From assembly GCA_964293305.1 (NCBI GenBank), contig CAXYYO010000045.1, positions 1 through 26,347 of the forward strand: a stretch of 26,347 bases of DNA, given 5' to 3'. This stretch comes from CALAGJ01 sp964293305. Its GTDB lineage: Bacteria; Bacteroidota; Bacteroidia; Chitinophagales; Chitinophagaceae. Below are positions 1 to 8,568 of this stretch, piece after piece. Below the pieces are notes generated by a model that worked only from the letters and a program-made list of their open reading frames with translations, ran no database searches and was not told the DNA's origin. The position numbers and the translations under genes were made by a program. Numbering within the stretch: position 1 is the first letter of the stretch; each line of letters begins with the position of its first letter.

Positions 1-124
1 AGGTGCGTGAAACAATACAGTTTCACCACACCACAGAACCAGCTACAACCCAATGCTACATTGCATTATAGCAGATTGTTTAATGATAGTAAAGATTTTT
101 TTAGACAAAATATTTTGGGAAAGA

Positions 125-910
125 TTAATGGAGGAAATGAGACTCGATTAAGTAACCAAAAATCAATGTTATTAGATTTCTTTGTTGTACAATATGGCCA
201 TGTTCAGCTTCAATATTTATATAAAGCACACCTGTATTTTTATGATACACAGAAAGTGAACCATCATCAGATACACCACTATTGTTTTGGAGTACAGCAT
301 TTACTTTGTTTTTTTTTAGCCACTTGTACAAATCTTCATTATTTGTAAATATAAAATCATCTGTATCCATTTGTGGATTCATATAAGTACGCAAAGCATC
401 ATTTTCACTCCCTCCTTTCCTTTTATAACTGAGTAAGGAATAGTTTTCATTTGAATTATTGTGTAAAGCAATAATGCATTTAGCAGGGTGGAGCCATTGC
501 AAAATTGAATCTGCTACACGTTTGGCCTGTGAAGCAGCAGTATCAGTGTAATGACTGTTTGTAGCCAATGTTTTTATAATTCCTGAGGTGGTAAAAATTC
601 TATTTGGATCAAAGTAAAATGTGTCAACACCATCAAAACAAATGGCAATATTTCTTTTGCCATATTGATGAAGATATAGAAACCTACTTTTTGCTGAATA
701 AATGCTTGATTGAAAGGCTTGCACACTTGTGCTTTCATTCTCATGCAAATTGATCACATATATAAACGAGGTTGTGTCATCCACCACATTTTTTATAAAT
801 GACACCGGAATCAGGCCAAGCTGAAAACTCAATGTGTCCATTACTTGTGCTGATATCTGCTTACAAAAAATGTTAAGTATTAAAATTACAGTTACAATTA
901 TCTGCTTCAT
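125..910 (-). CDS. Exported protein with M14-peptidase-like motifs
   Basis: A 261-residue protein with an N-terminal signal peptide (residues 1-21, hydrophobic core IIVTVILILNIF, cut probably after SAQ). What is seen: a buried-looking strand ending in LHENE (H56, E59), a DPNR motif (101-104), a strand ending in ALHNN (H150), and IEAEHGH (E234, E236, H237) near the C-terminus. The order HxxE, NR, H, E is that of zinc carboxypeptidases of the M14 fold, where H, E and H bind zinc, R binds the substrate carboxylate and a late E is catalytic. Function as a periplasmic or secreted metallohydrolase is therefore inferred; overall similarity to classic M14 enzymes is low. The ATG at 908-910 opens directly into the signal peptide. 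It is transcribed away from the SDR gene at 981. Family identity is uncertain, but the gene is clearly coding. Confidence 0.8.
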   Translation of the reverse strand: MKQIIVTVILILNIFCKQISAQVMDTLSFQLGLIPVSFIKNVVDDTTSFIYVINLHENESTSVQAFQSSIYSAKSRFLYLHQYGKRNIAICFDGVDTFYFDPNRIFTTSGIIKTLATNSHYTDTAASQAKRVADSILQWLHPAKCIIALHNNSNENYSLLSYKRKGGSENDALRTYMNPQMDTDDFIFTNNEDLYKWLKKNKVNAVLQNNSGVSDDGSLSVYHKNTGVLYINIEAEHGHIVQQRNLITLIFGYLIESHFLH

Positions 911-980
911 GCCACAAATGAAAGCAAAGTTTTTTTTAAAACATTTTCAGACTGTTTAATTTTACACCACATTTCAAATT

Positions 981-1766
981 ATGGATATATCATTAGAAAA
1001 AAAACTGGCTGTAGTTTGTGGCAGTACTCAAGGTATTGGTTTTGCAATTGCAACAGAACTTGCACATGCAGGAGCTACCTGTGTACTGATAGCTAGAAAC
1101 GAAGCAGCGTTAAAGGAAGCTGTAAATGCCCTGCCGGCCGCACATGGTCAGCTACATACTTATATGATTGCAGATTTTAATGATACCCACTCTGTAAAAC
1201 ATGCTGCTGAAAATATTGCAGCCAATCATACTGTCCATATATTGCTTAATAATACAGGAGGCCCGGCAGCAGGGCCAATAACAGATGCAACAGATATGGC
1301 CTTTTTAAATGCATTTAATCAACACCTTATTTGTAATCATATATTGGTGCAATCTTTTTTAAAGGGTATGAAGCAGGCGGGTTATGGTCGCATTATCAAT
1401 ATCATTTCTACATCTGTAAAAATACCATTACATAATTTAGGCGTGTCAAATACCATCCGAGGTGCGGTAGCAAGTTGGTCAAAAACAATGGCGAATGAAT
1501 TGGGACGTTTTGGCATAACAGTAAATAATATTTTACCCGGTGCTACTGATACACAAAGATTAAAAAATATTGTCCATCTTACTGCAGAAAAGAATCAAAG
1601 CAGTTCGGATGTTATAGCAAAAAAAATGCAAGCTGAAATACCAGTCGGAAGATTTGGCACAGCAGCAGAAATTGCAAATGTGGCTGCATTTCTTGCATCT
1701 CCTGCGGCATCTTATGTTAATGGAGTAAGCATACCTGTTGATGGTGGAAGAACGGGTAGTATTTAA
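981..1766 (+). CDS. SDR-family oxidoreductase with atypical active site
   Basis: A 261-residue classical-size short-chain dehydrogenase/reductase, cytosolic. Seen: the dinucleotide-binding glycine motif GSTQGIG (14-20), R39 after the second strand, the NNTGG motif (90-94), catalytic-position serine S143, the PG motif after strand 6 (186-187) and a C-terminal VDGG. The usual YxxxK catalytic pair, expected 13 residues after the serine, reads SNTIR: S156 stands for Tyr and R160 for Lys. The general FabG-like fold is secure, but the substrate is unknown and normal Tyr-dependent proton transfer cannot work as in the textbook enzyme. A related group of SDRs with Ser/Arg at these positions exists in my recollection, so this is probably a lineage trait rather than decay. 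The small gene at 1798 follows after 31 bases and is probably co-transcribed. Confidence 0.9.
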   Translation: MDISLEKKLAVVCGSTQGIGFAIATELAHAGATCVLIARNEAALKEAVNALPAAHGQLHTYMIADFNDTHSVKHAAENIAANHTVHILLNNTGGPAAGPITDATDMAFLNAFNQHLICNHILVQSFLKGMKQAGYGRIINIISTSVKIPLHNLGVSNTIRGAVASWSKTMANELGRFGITVNNILPGATDTQRLKNIVHLTAEKNQSSSDVIAKKMQAEIPVGRFGTAAEIANVAAFLASPAASYVNGVSIPVDGGRTGSI

Positions 1767-1797
1767 TGGACACCAAAAGAGTCTGAAATATATTTTC

Positions 1798-2130
1798 ATG
1801 AAGCCTGAAAATAAGAATACCGAGGAAGCGTTAATGGCCAGCTTGCAGCAAATACAATTTTCCGCAGCTGATAATCTGGGTATAAGATTGATTATACAGC
1901 ATCAAATAGAGCAGCTCATACAAAATGATTTTAGTAAATTGATACAAATTCTTTATACCATTGATGTATCAGAAGAAAAATTGAAAGAGGCTTTAATCAA
2001 TCAAAAGGATACGGATACTGCTATCCTCATAACAGACCTGATAATTGAAAGACAGATTAGGAAATGGAAATCGAAACAGGAAAGTAAGCATCAATCCAAC
2101 CATTCAATACATGACGACGAAAAATGGTAA
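1798..2130 (+). CDS. Small conserved hypothetical protein
   Basis: A 110-residue soluble protein, predicted largely helical, with no signal peptide or membrane segment. The ATG at 1798-1800 (MKPENKN) is chosen. The frame is open upstream to an ATG at 1738, but that would overlap the end of the SDR gene. Core residues 18-90 contain amphipathic helices (IRLIIQHQIEQLI, FSKLIQILYTIDVSEEKL, AILITDLIIERQIRKW). I recall small Bacteroidota proteins with this DFSKLIQILY-TDxAIxIADLIIERQ pattern, but none with a known function. The C-terminal 20 residues are polar and His/Lys/Ser rich. It lies 31 bases after the SDR gene on the same strand and ends 10 bases from the end of the convergent murF-alr gene, so it is probably the last gene of a two-gene unit. 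Confidence 0.7.
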   Translation: MKPENKNTEEALMASLQQIQFSAADNLGIRLIIQHQIEQLIQNDFSKLIQILYTIDVSEEKLKEALINQKDTDTAILITDLIIERQIRKWKSKQESKHQSNHSIHDDEKW

Positions 2131-2140
2131 TTCATTTTTT

Positions 2141-4588
2141 CTACTCTTCCACATACACCCGCTTTACCCGCTGGCCAATTCCAGTTAAAATTTCATAAGC
2201 AATCGTATTAGATTGAGCAGCTACTTCTTGTATAGGTATATGATGACCAAATGCCTCTGCATCATCCCCTTCCTGCACATCGGGTATATGGGATACATCT
2301 ACCATGAGCATATCCATTGCAATATTGCCAACAACCGGTGCTATAAATCCTTTTATATAAAAATGACCTATCCCATTACTCAATATTCTTGGATATCCAT
2401 CAGCATAGCCAACCCTTAGCGTGGCAATTGTGCTCTCCTTATTTATTTTTCCTTTACGGTTATAACCCACAGTATCGCCCACTTTGAGATGATGCAACTG
2501 AGCAATAGTTGTTTTAAAACTCGCTACTGTCTGTAGGGCCAAAGCTTTACTGCCTGATGTATTGATACCATACAAACCAATGCCCACCCTTACCATATCA
2601 AACTGGAGATCCGGTTTTCTAATTGCACCTGCTGAATTTGCAATATGCTTTAGGAAACTGTAGCCTACAACTTCTTCAATCTTTTTGCAAACGGCTGTAA
2701 AAAGTTTGGCCTGCTCCGCAGTAAAATTATCATCAACGGCAGCTTCTCCACTGGCCAAATGCGAAAAAACAGATTTGATAAACATGTTATTCTTACTGCC
2801 TAATGCTGTGCATAAACCATCAATTTCCTGCTCAGCAAAACCAAGGCGATGCATACCCGTATCAATTTTTATATGAACGGGATAATTGATTAAACCCTGC
2901 TCATCCAAAAAACGATTAAATGCATGATAAAGTGAGAAAGAAAATATTTCCGGCTCTAAATTGTGTTGTATTAAAGTGGCGAAAGCAGCTGAATCAATAT
3001 TCATAACCATAATTGGCAAACGAATACCAGCCTTACGGAGTTCTGCTCCTTCATCTGCATAAGCAACCGCTAAATAATCTGTTTTATGATATTGCAAGGC
3101 TAATGCTACTTCTGCACTACCACTACCATAGCCAGATGCTTTTACCATGGCCATTATTTTGGTGCCAGTTTGTAAATGCCTTCTGTATTCATTCAAATTA
3201 TGGATAAGTGCTGTGAGGTTTATTTCTAATACAGTTTGATGAACTTTGCGCTGTAAGTAAACTGCAATTTTTTCAAAACCAAAACTACGTGCACCTTTCA
3301 ACAGGATTGCCTCTTGCTTAAAATCATTTTTGGATAGCTGTTCAAAAAAACCAACACTGTCTTCAAAATGGCTATGAGTGGCTATGTTTATTTCATTCGA
3401 TTTATTGGCCCACTCTTTTCCTATTGTTATTAACCTGTTTACTTTTTTTGCAGCTAGTAATTGAAGCACTTGTGTATAAGCATCCTGCTGTGCATGGGGT
3501 ATATCTGAAAGTATGACTGTTTTTGGAAGCCCTGCTTGTTGCTCTAAAAACTCTAGTGCTATGGCAAATGATGCCAAATCAAAACTATAACTATCATTTA
3601 GCAATATACAATCATTGATGGCGGGTATTATTTGCATACGCATTTCTACAGGATGTAAAAATTGTATGCGCTCTGCAATTACAGCAACAGGCACTTGCAT
3701 AGATACCATACAACAAATACAGCACAACACATTGCTAATGGATGCCTGATCAGTAAAGGAAATTTTGAATGCTATTTCTTCCTTTTCAATGATGAGCTGA
3801 AGCATGGAGTATGAGGCAAATGTTTGAATCTGCACAATGCGTACATCTGCATGTTCATCATAACCCCAAGTAATTTTATTTGCGCTTATATTGGACAATA
3901 ATGGTGCGATATAAACATCATCCGCAGGTGCAATGAGTACTTTGCAATTGGCAAATAACTTCATTTTTTCTGCTGCCTTCTGCTGTTTATGTTCAAAAAA
4001 ATGATCGTGTGCTGTACCAATATTTGTAATGATACCAATACTTGGTTGGATTATTTTTTCCAGTGCTTCCATTTCTCCGGGTTCAGAAATGCCTGCCTCA
4101 AAAATGGCCATATCAGCAGTAGCGTCCATTTGCCATACACTTAGTGGCACACCCGTTTGTGAATTGTAACTACGTGGACTTCTGATTATTTTTTTGTCTG
4201 CACCCAGCAGTTGGTACAGCCATTCTTTTACGATTGTTTTTCCATTACTCCCGGTAATGCCTATAACAGGGTAATCAAATTTTTTGCGGTGTATGGAAGC
4301 CACTGTTTGCAGTGCTTCCAATACATTATACACAAAAATAAAATTAGCGTTTTTATAAGGTGCAGTATCAAACCCATGCTGCACTATAAAATTTTTTACT
4401 CCTGCTGCATATAGTTCAGGTATAAAACTATGCCCATCTCTACGAGTGGTTTTTAAAGCAAAAAAAAGGGTTTGCTCTGCCAATACTATTCGCCGGCTAT
4501 CCACGCATAAAAAACGGATGAGTGCTGTAGCATCAGCGTATTCATTCTGCGTATGCAGCCCTGTTCCTATTTCCTGTATTTGATACAA
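2141..4588 (-). CDS. murF-alr: Bifunctional MurF / alanine racemase
   Basis: An 815-residue fusion. The first ~445 residues are MurF, which joins D-Ala-D-Ala to UDP-MurNAc-tripeptide using ATP: P-loop GITGSNGKT (110-118), EAGISEPGEM (164-173), NIGTAHDHFF (189-198), and NDSYSFDLAS (331-340). Residues ~450-815 are a PLP-dependent alanine racemase: VLEINLTAL then MVKASGYGSG with the PLP lysine K483, IDTGMHRLG (575-583), VGIGLYG (668-674), and VGYNRKG with the likely catalytic Tyr709. The racemase makes D-Ala that, after D-Ala-D-Ala ligase, supplies the MurF half. This fusion is characteristic of Bacteroidota. The start codon is TTG (4586-4588): an in-frame stop lies shortly upstream, no ATG exists before residue 154, and the N-terminus MYQIQEI fits the family. 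It follows terC by 42 bases, probably in the gldF-gldG-terC transcription unit. Confidence 0.96.
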   Translation of the reverse strand: MYQIQEIGTGLHTQNEYADATALIRFLCVDSRRIVLAEQTLFFALKTTRRDGHSFIPELYAAGVKNFIVQHGFDTAPYKNANFIFVYNVLEALQTVASIHRKKFDYPVIGITGSNGKTIVKEWLYQLLGADKKIIRSPRSYNSQTGVPLSVWQMDATADMAIFEAGISEPGEMEALEKIIQPSIGIITNIGTAHDHFFEHKQQKAAEKMKLFANCKVLIAPADDVYIAPLLSNISANKITWGYDEHADVRIVQIQTFASYSMLQLIIEKEEIAFKISFTDQASISNVLCCICCMVSMQVPVAVIAERIQFLHPVEMRMQIIPAINDCILLNDSYSFDLASFAIALEFLEQQAGLPKTVILSDIPHAQQDAYTQVLQLLAAKKVNRLITIGKEWANKSNEINIATHSHFEDSVGFFEQLSKNDFKQEAILLKGARSFGFEKIAVYLQRKVHQTVLEINLTALIHNLNEYRRHLQTGTKIMAMVKASGYGSGSAEVALALQYHKTDYLAVAYADEGAELRKAGIRLPIMVMNIDSAAFATLIQHNLEPEIFSFSLYHAFNRFLDEQGLINYPVHIKIDTGMHRLGFAEQEIDGLCTALGSKNNMFIKSVFSHLASGEAAVDDNFTAEQAKLFTAVCKKIEEVVGYSFLKHIANSAGAIRKPDLQFDMVRVGIGLYGINTSGSKALALQTVASFKTTIAQLHHLKVGDTVGYNRKGKINKESTIATLRVGYADGYPRILSNGIGHFYIKGFIAPVVGNIAMDMLMVDVSHIPDVQEGDDAEAFGHHIPIQEVAAQSNTIAYEILTGIGQRVKRVYVEE

Positions 4589-4630
4589 TGATTTTATGTT
4601 ATATCGTTACACTTGTTTATAGCAATCTAT

Positions 4631-5590
4631 TTAATGATGCTCCACATCTGGCGGCAATCCTTTCTTCTTCATAAAAATACTGTAAAAGATTGATCCACTG
4701 ATGCATAACATGATTACTCCCAGAGAAATGAATACTTGAATATCTTTTGATATCCATTCACTTATCCAATGTTCTCCAAGCATTTTTATACCTATAAATA
4801 CCAAAACTATGGCAATGCCCTGTTGCAAATAATCAAACTTACTTACAGCACCCCTTAGTAAATAAAACAAGGAACGAAGCCCAAGTACAGCAAAAATATT
4901 TGAGGTATAAATTACCAATTTATCACGGGATATGCCCATTACCGCAGGTATGCTATCTAAAGCAAAAACCAAATCAATGGCAGCCAGCATCATTACTACA
5001 ACAAATAAAGTGGTATAAAATTTTTTACCATTTTCTTTTACCACCAGGTTGCCACCACCATCATGCGGCACTAAGGGCAGGTAACGCTGCAAAAAATGAT
5101 AGACCTTACTTTCTTTGGGATTGAACTCCTCATCATCTGTAGCAGTAAACATTTTAAAGCCTGTGTATATCAGAAATGCGCCAAACCCATATAATATCCA
5201 TGCAAATTTTTCCACAAGTGCCACACCTACTGTTATAAAAATTACCCTGAAAAGAATGGCCATCAGAATGCCATAAAGCAGTACCCTTCCCGAATTTTTC
5301 TCTTCTACTTTGAATGCCGAAAAAATAAGTATGAATACAAAAATATTATCAATACTGAGGCTCCACTCCATAAGGTAGGCACTGAGGTATTGCAAGGCAA
5401 GGGTTTGTCCTTCTTGTATCCACATAAAAACAAAAAAAGCAAGCGCAAGTACCACCCAAAAAAAGGTTTGCTGTAGTGCATTTTTTGTACTTACTGCTTT
5501 GTCTTTCTTGTTGAGTAGCCCAAGGTCAAACAGCAATGCCAAGGAAAGCACAACGCCGAAAACTATATATACTATTTGATGTGTAGTCAT
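4631..5590 (-). CDS. TerC-family integral membrane protein
   Basis: A 319-residue polytopic inner-membrane protein with about nine hydrophobic segments. Family hallmarks are visible: WSLSIDNIFVF with D81 and N82 in one membrane helix, and IDLVFALDSIPAV (205-217) with D206 and D212 in another. These acidic residues mark the TerC/Alx family, whose members are implicated in tellurite resistance and, for Alx and related proteins, in manganese export and metal supply to exported enzymes. The name TerC is by family; the transported ion here is not shown by the sequence. The start ATG overlaps the stop of gldG in an ATGA arrangement (5587-5590), which suggests translational coupling. No other ter genes are nearby, which argues for a housekeeping metal role rather than a tellurite operon. 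Confidence 0.93.
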   Translation of the reverse strand: MTTHQIVYIVFGVVLSLALLFDLGLLNKKDKAVSTKNALQQTFFWVVLALAFFVFMWIQEGQTLALQYLSAYLMEWSLSIDNIFVFILIFSAFKVEEKNSGRVLLYGILMAILFRVIFITVGVALVEKFAWILYGFGAFLIYTGFKMFTATDDEEFNPKESKVYHFLQRYLPLVPHDGGGNLVVKENGKKFYTTLFVVVMMLAAIDLVFALDSIPAVMGISRDKLVIYTSNIFAVLGLRSLFYLLRGAVSKFDYLQQGIAIVLVFIGIKMLGEHWISEWISKDIQVFISLGVIMLCISGSIFYSIFMKKKGLPPDVEHH

Positions 5591-7353
5591 GATTTATAAT
5601 GTGGAGCAGTAAATTTTTTTTGCTGCCTGTATTTAAATAAAAAGGTAATGATAAATATGAGCAATAGCGGAATGCCGATGTTGATGAATTGCCAGATAGT
5701 TTTTTCCTCCTGCACTTTTTGTTTGTTTAAAACACGTAGTGTAAAATCTTTGTTGCGGGTTTCAAATATTTTAGAATTACTCACTAAGTAATCTACACAA
5801 TTTAGAAAAAATGCTTTATTGGCAAATCGATAGTTTTCCAAGGGCAGCTCACCCATAGCCAAAGGGCCTGTGGTGGGGCTTACTACATTGGTTACCAAAT
5901 CCGCATCACTACAAAATATTTGCTGACCGGCTTGGTCTGCCATTTTTAAAAATGGGGCACCAAGATTTCTCCTTACAGAGTCCTGTACAGCAGGTGTAAG
6001 CCTGTTGGCATACAAACTCTCAAACTTTCCCTCCACCAGCATAGCCACCGGTATATGTGCTGCATTAAACGCTGCTAAATCATTGTCATCTTTTACGCTG
6101 TTTAAACTAACAATGGCCGGTGTATTCATACGGCGGCTATTGGTATCTGTGGATAGCAAAATGGTATGAGACAAGCCCGGTACATTTATCTTATCCATTC
6201 CCGAAGGGAAAATACTCAATACCCTGTCTAAATTGCTACTGATGGCATTGGGTACAGGTGCTTGCAAAAATGGATAATATGCCCAAGGTATGCGCTGCAT
6301 GCGGGCACTTCCATCAGGGTTTTCGCCTACTACCACCGGCAGCTTACTGCAATTCAAATCCTGTAGCAAATCATTTTGAATACGCACTCCATACTTAAAA
6401 AATAAATCATCCAGGTTGAGGTTTCTATCATAAGCCACAAAGTCTGCCTGGCTACGCATGAGGCTATCTATTTCGGCATACAATTTATCTACACACCAAA
6501 TTATTTTGCCACCATGCATTACATATTGATCCAACTTTAATTTTTCTTCATCAGAAAAAGGTTTTATGGGTTTTACTACCAGCAGCAAATCAATAACACG
6601 TGGGTCAGGATATGTTTTAGTAAGGTCATATATAGCCAGCCGATATTGATTGCGCAGGCTTTCTCCTAAATCATTTATAGTAAGGTCGATGGGTTCACCA
6701 TTACCAATGGTATAAGCTATGACGGGTGTGTGAGTAGTGGTAAGTTTATCAATAGCATTTGCAAATTTGTATTCCAGTAGTGCTTCTGCTGCATTGAGCG
6801 TAGCGTCCTTATCTTCCTGTGGTTCTTCATTGACCACATTAAATTGTCTGAATATTTTTCTACTGCTACGCAGGTCAATTACAACAGGATATTTATTGGC
6901 ATAGTGCAGTATAGCGGCTGGAAAAATAATTCTTTGTGTGGCAGCATCTGTACCCACAGCAGCATCAATATCCTGCTCCATGGCCACTCCCATTTGCTGT
7001 AGGCTATCATAAATATAAAAGCGGCTACTATCTGGAAGTCCCTCACCCGGCTTTTCAAATTGTACAATAATATTGGAGGGATTTTCATTTTTAAAGGATG
7101 AAAGAATATCTGTAGTGGCTTGCTTTAGCTGTTGATAATCTGCCGGCAAATCCCCATCCAGCAGTATAGTAATATAAATGGGAGTATCAATGCCAGCAAG
7201 CATTTGGCGGGTAGCATCATGCAGACTAAATCTTTTTTCTGCTGTTAAATCAAACCGGGCTTGTATCCATTGCGAAGCGAAAACAATAAAGGCAAAACTC
7301 AGAATAGCAAGTGGAATGATCGTATTATTTTTTAATCTAAACTTAGACTGCAC
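5587..7353 (-). CDS. gldG: Gliding-associated ABC transporter component GldG
   Basis: A 588-residue protein anchored by an N-terminal helix (~13-32, IIPLAILSFAFIVFASQWI) and a C-terminal helix (~559-580), with a large periplasmic domain between. The segment FDLTAEKRFSLHDATRQML after the first helix and the LDGDLPADYQQL stretch fit the GldG/ABC-type uncharacterized family. With GldF and the ATPase GldA, GldG is required for gliding motility and linked functions in Flavobacterium; what is moved is unsettled. The start is GTG (7351-7353), four bases after the gldF stop, and the stop overlaps the terC start. No gldA-type ATPase gene lies next to it in the window, as is common. In many Bacteroidota gldF and gldG occur without observed gliding, so motility itself is not implied. 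Confidence 0.93.
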   Translation of the reverse strand: MQSKFRLKNNTIIPLAILSFAFIVFASQWIQARFDLTAEKRFSLHDATRQMLAGIDTPIYITILLDGDLPADYQQLKQATTDILSSFKNENPSNIIVQFEKPGEGLPDSSRFYIYDSLQQMGVAMEQDIDAAVGTDAATQRIIFPAAILHYANKYPVVIDLRSSRKIFRQFNVVNEEPQEDKDATLNAAEALLEYKFANAIDKLTTTHTPVIAYTIGNGEPIDLTINDLGESLRNQYRLAIYDLTKTYPDPRVIDLLLVVKPIKPFSDEEKLKLDQYVMHGGKIIWCVDKLYAEIDSLMRSQADFVAYDRNLNLDDLFFKYGVRIQNDLLQDLNCSKLPVVVGENPDGSARMQRIPWAYYPFLQAPVPNAISSNLDRVLSIFPSGMDKINVPGLSHTILLSTDTNSRRMNTPAIVSLNSVKDDNDLAAFNAAHIPVAMLVEGKFESLYANRLTPAVQDSVRRNLGAPFLKMADQAGQQIFCSDADLVTNVVSPTTGPLAMGELPLENYRFANKAFFLNCVDYLVSNSKIFETRNKDFTLRVLNKQKVQEEKTIWQFINIGIPLLLIFIITFLFKYRQQKKFTAPHYKS

Positions 7354-7357
7354 TGTA

Positions 7358-8083
7358 TTAAATGGTTTCTAATTTTTTTTGGGTAATGAAGAGAAAAAGG
7401 GCAATAAGACCTGCAAAATAAATGAGGTCCCTTATGTCTACCACTCCACGGCTGATATGTCTGTAGTGAAATGCTGCACCCAGCATTTGCACATAATAAT
7501 CCCAACCTTTAGATGTAAAAACAGGCAGTTTACTTACGGCTTCAAAGCCCATATAAAGTATAACACAAAGTAAGGCAGCCATACAAAATGCCACAATCGT
7601 ATTTTGCGTAAAAGCACCTGCACATATACCCGCTGCAGCAAACACTGCACCCAGTAAATACAATCCAATATAGCTGCCAATAGTGGCCCCCATATCAATA
7701 CCTCCCGTAGCACTAAGCTGCTGTATGCTAAATGCATAAATAGTAGTAGGCAGTAGTGCTGTAAGCAGAATAATAAGTACTCCGGCATACTTGCCCCATA
7801 CAATTTGCCGATTTGTAAATGGCAGTGTTTTCAATATTTCTATGGTGCCAGATTTATATTCTTCAGACAGGCTGCGCATGGTAATGGCGGGAACCAGAAA
7901 CAATAAAATTAATGGAGCCAGGGAGAAAAAGCTATCTAAACTTGCATAGCCAAAATCCAGCAAATTGGTAACCGCCAATACAAAAAATATGACACCACAA
8001 AGCACTAAAAAAACATCCACCACTGCATAACTGCTCAATCCACTAAAAAACTGTTGCCATTCCTTTCGGCATATTACCCACAT
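7358..8083 (-). CDS. gldF: Gliding-associated ABC transporter permease GldF
   Basis: A 241-residue ABC-2-type permease with six predicted membrane helices. It has the family-typical beginning (cytosolic ICRKEWQQFFSG, then a hydrophobic helix) and the conserved loop RSLSEEYKSGTIEILKTLP (69-87), the coupling region of ABC-2 permeases next to the ATPase. Length is normal for GldF. It should pair with GldG (four bases downstream) and an unlinked GldA ATPase. The ATG at 8081-8083 is the first possible start. A TAATTTTG box (8088-8095, minus strand) ends only four bases before it, so the message may be leaderless or nearly so. It heads the gldF-gldG-terC-murF/alr unit. Confidence 0.93.
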   Translation of the reverse strand: MWVICRKEWQQFFSGLSSYAVVDVFLVLCGVIFFVLAVTNLLDFGYASLDSFFSLAPLILLFLVPAITMRSLSEEYKSGTIEILKTLPFTNRQIVWGKYAGVLIILLTALLPTTIYAFSIQQLSATGGIDMGATIGSYIGLYLLGAVFAAAGICAGAFTQNTIVAFCMAALLCVILYMGFEAVSKLPVFTSKGWDYYVQMLGAAFHYRHISRGVVDIRDLIYFAGLIALFLFITQKKLETI

Positions 8084-8087
8084 GGGC

Positions 8088-8095
8088 CAAAATTA
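8088..8095 (-). promoter_or_regulatory. Possible -7 box of gldF
   Basis: TAATTTTG on the minus strand matches the Bacteroidota -7 consensus TAnnTTTG exactly and ends four bases before the gldF ATG. If real, transcription would begin at or within a few bases of the start codon, giving a leaderless message. No clear -33 TTTG was found at the usual spacing, and the motif is AT-rich enough to arise by chance. Confidence 0.3.
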
Positions 8096-8236
8096 TGGGT
8101 TTTGCATGGTAGAGAAAATGCGAAATGGAAACATATATTAGTATTCATTTTTTGTATATACATTTTGTTGTATATTTTTAAACCTTCAGTGGGGCAAATC
8201 GATATTTTTCAGATGTAGATACGAGGGTGGTTTTCT

Positions 8237-8520
8237 CCCTTCGGGGAATGTGAAAACAGACCCCATCATTACAGGTGAAACGAACCATAGAAGCCAAATT
8301 TTAAAATTTATAGTTTAGGTCATTTTCCCTACGGGCAATGAAGAAGCACTATCCGATATTGAGCGTGAAATGAAGCATTCTCAAATCATTCAAATCCCAC
8401 AAATCAAGGTTCAGAATATTTAGCCCTACGGGCAATGATTAAGCAGTATCTTTCATTGCGAGTAAAACGAAGCAATCTCAAATCATACAAATCACATAAA
8501 TCCTTTAAATTGATGTTCAG
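8237..8520. repeat. Degenerate intergenic repeats, three units
   Basis: This describes the gene-free stretch 8084-8568. Three units of about 90-97 bases start at 8237 (ccctTCGggg), 8327 and 8424 (both ccctACGggcaatga). The last two agree over most of their length: ccctacgggcaatga, a segment like attgcgag-gaaa-gaagca, then tctcaaatcat-caaatc-cataaatc. Each begins with a tiny palindrome (cccNNNggg). The cattgcgag...gaagcaatctc core resembles short chromosomal repeats known from many bacteria, and the aaatcataaatc-rich tail is common between Bacteroidota genes. No open frame with coding character was seen here. A similar solitary head (ccccgcagggaatgaaagaa) occurs at 20250, before the deoxynucleoside kinase gene. 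Confidence 0.6.
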
Positions 8521-8542
8521 TCAATTTCACCATTTATATTTG
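8510..8542 (+). promoter_or_regulatory. Putative promoter of ssb-recombinase unit
   Basis: TATATTTG (8535-8542) fits the Bacteroidota -7 box TAnnTTTG, and a TTG lies 22 bases upstream (8510-8512), close to the usual -33 spacing. The broken ssb gene starts 26 bases after the box. Transcription would continue into the recombinase gene 11 bases after ssb. Confidence 0.45.
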
Positions 8543-8568
8543 ATTCATCAAGAACAAGATCGGAAACC

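Noticed and set aside
7..348. Open frame of 113 codons on the plus strand
   Set aside because: It overlaps the clear minus-strand exported protein gene, and its sequence has low-complexity residues and no recognisable motif. Bases 1-124 alone show no convincing gene on either strand.
4631..5590. Tellurite-resistance operon
   Set aside because: Only the TerC-family protein is present, without terB, terD, terE or terZ.
8237..8520. CRISPR array
   Set aside because: The units are decayed, ~90-97 bases long and not short identical repeats with unique spacers.
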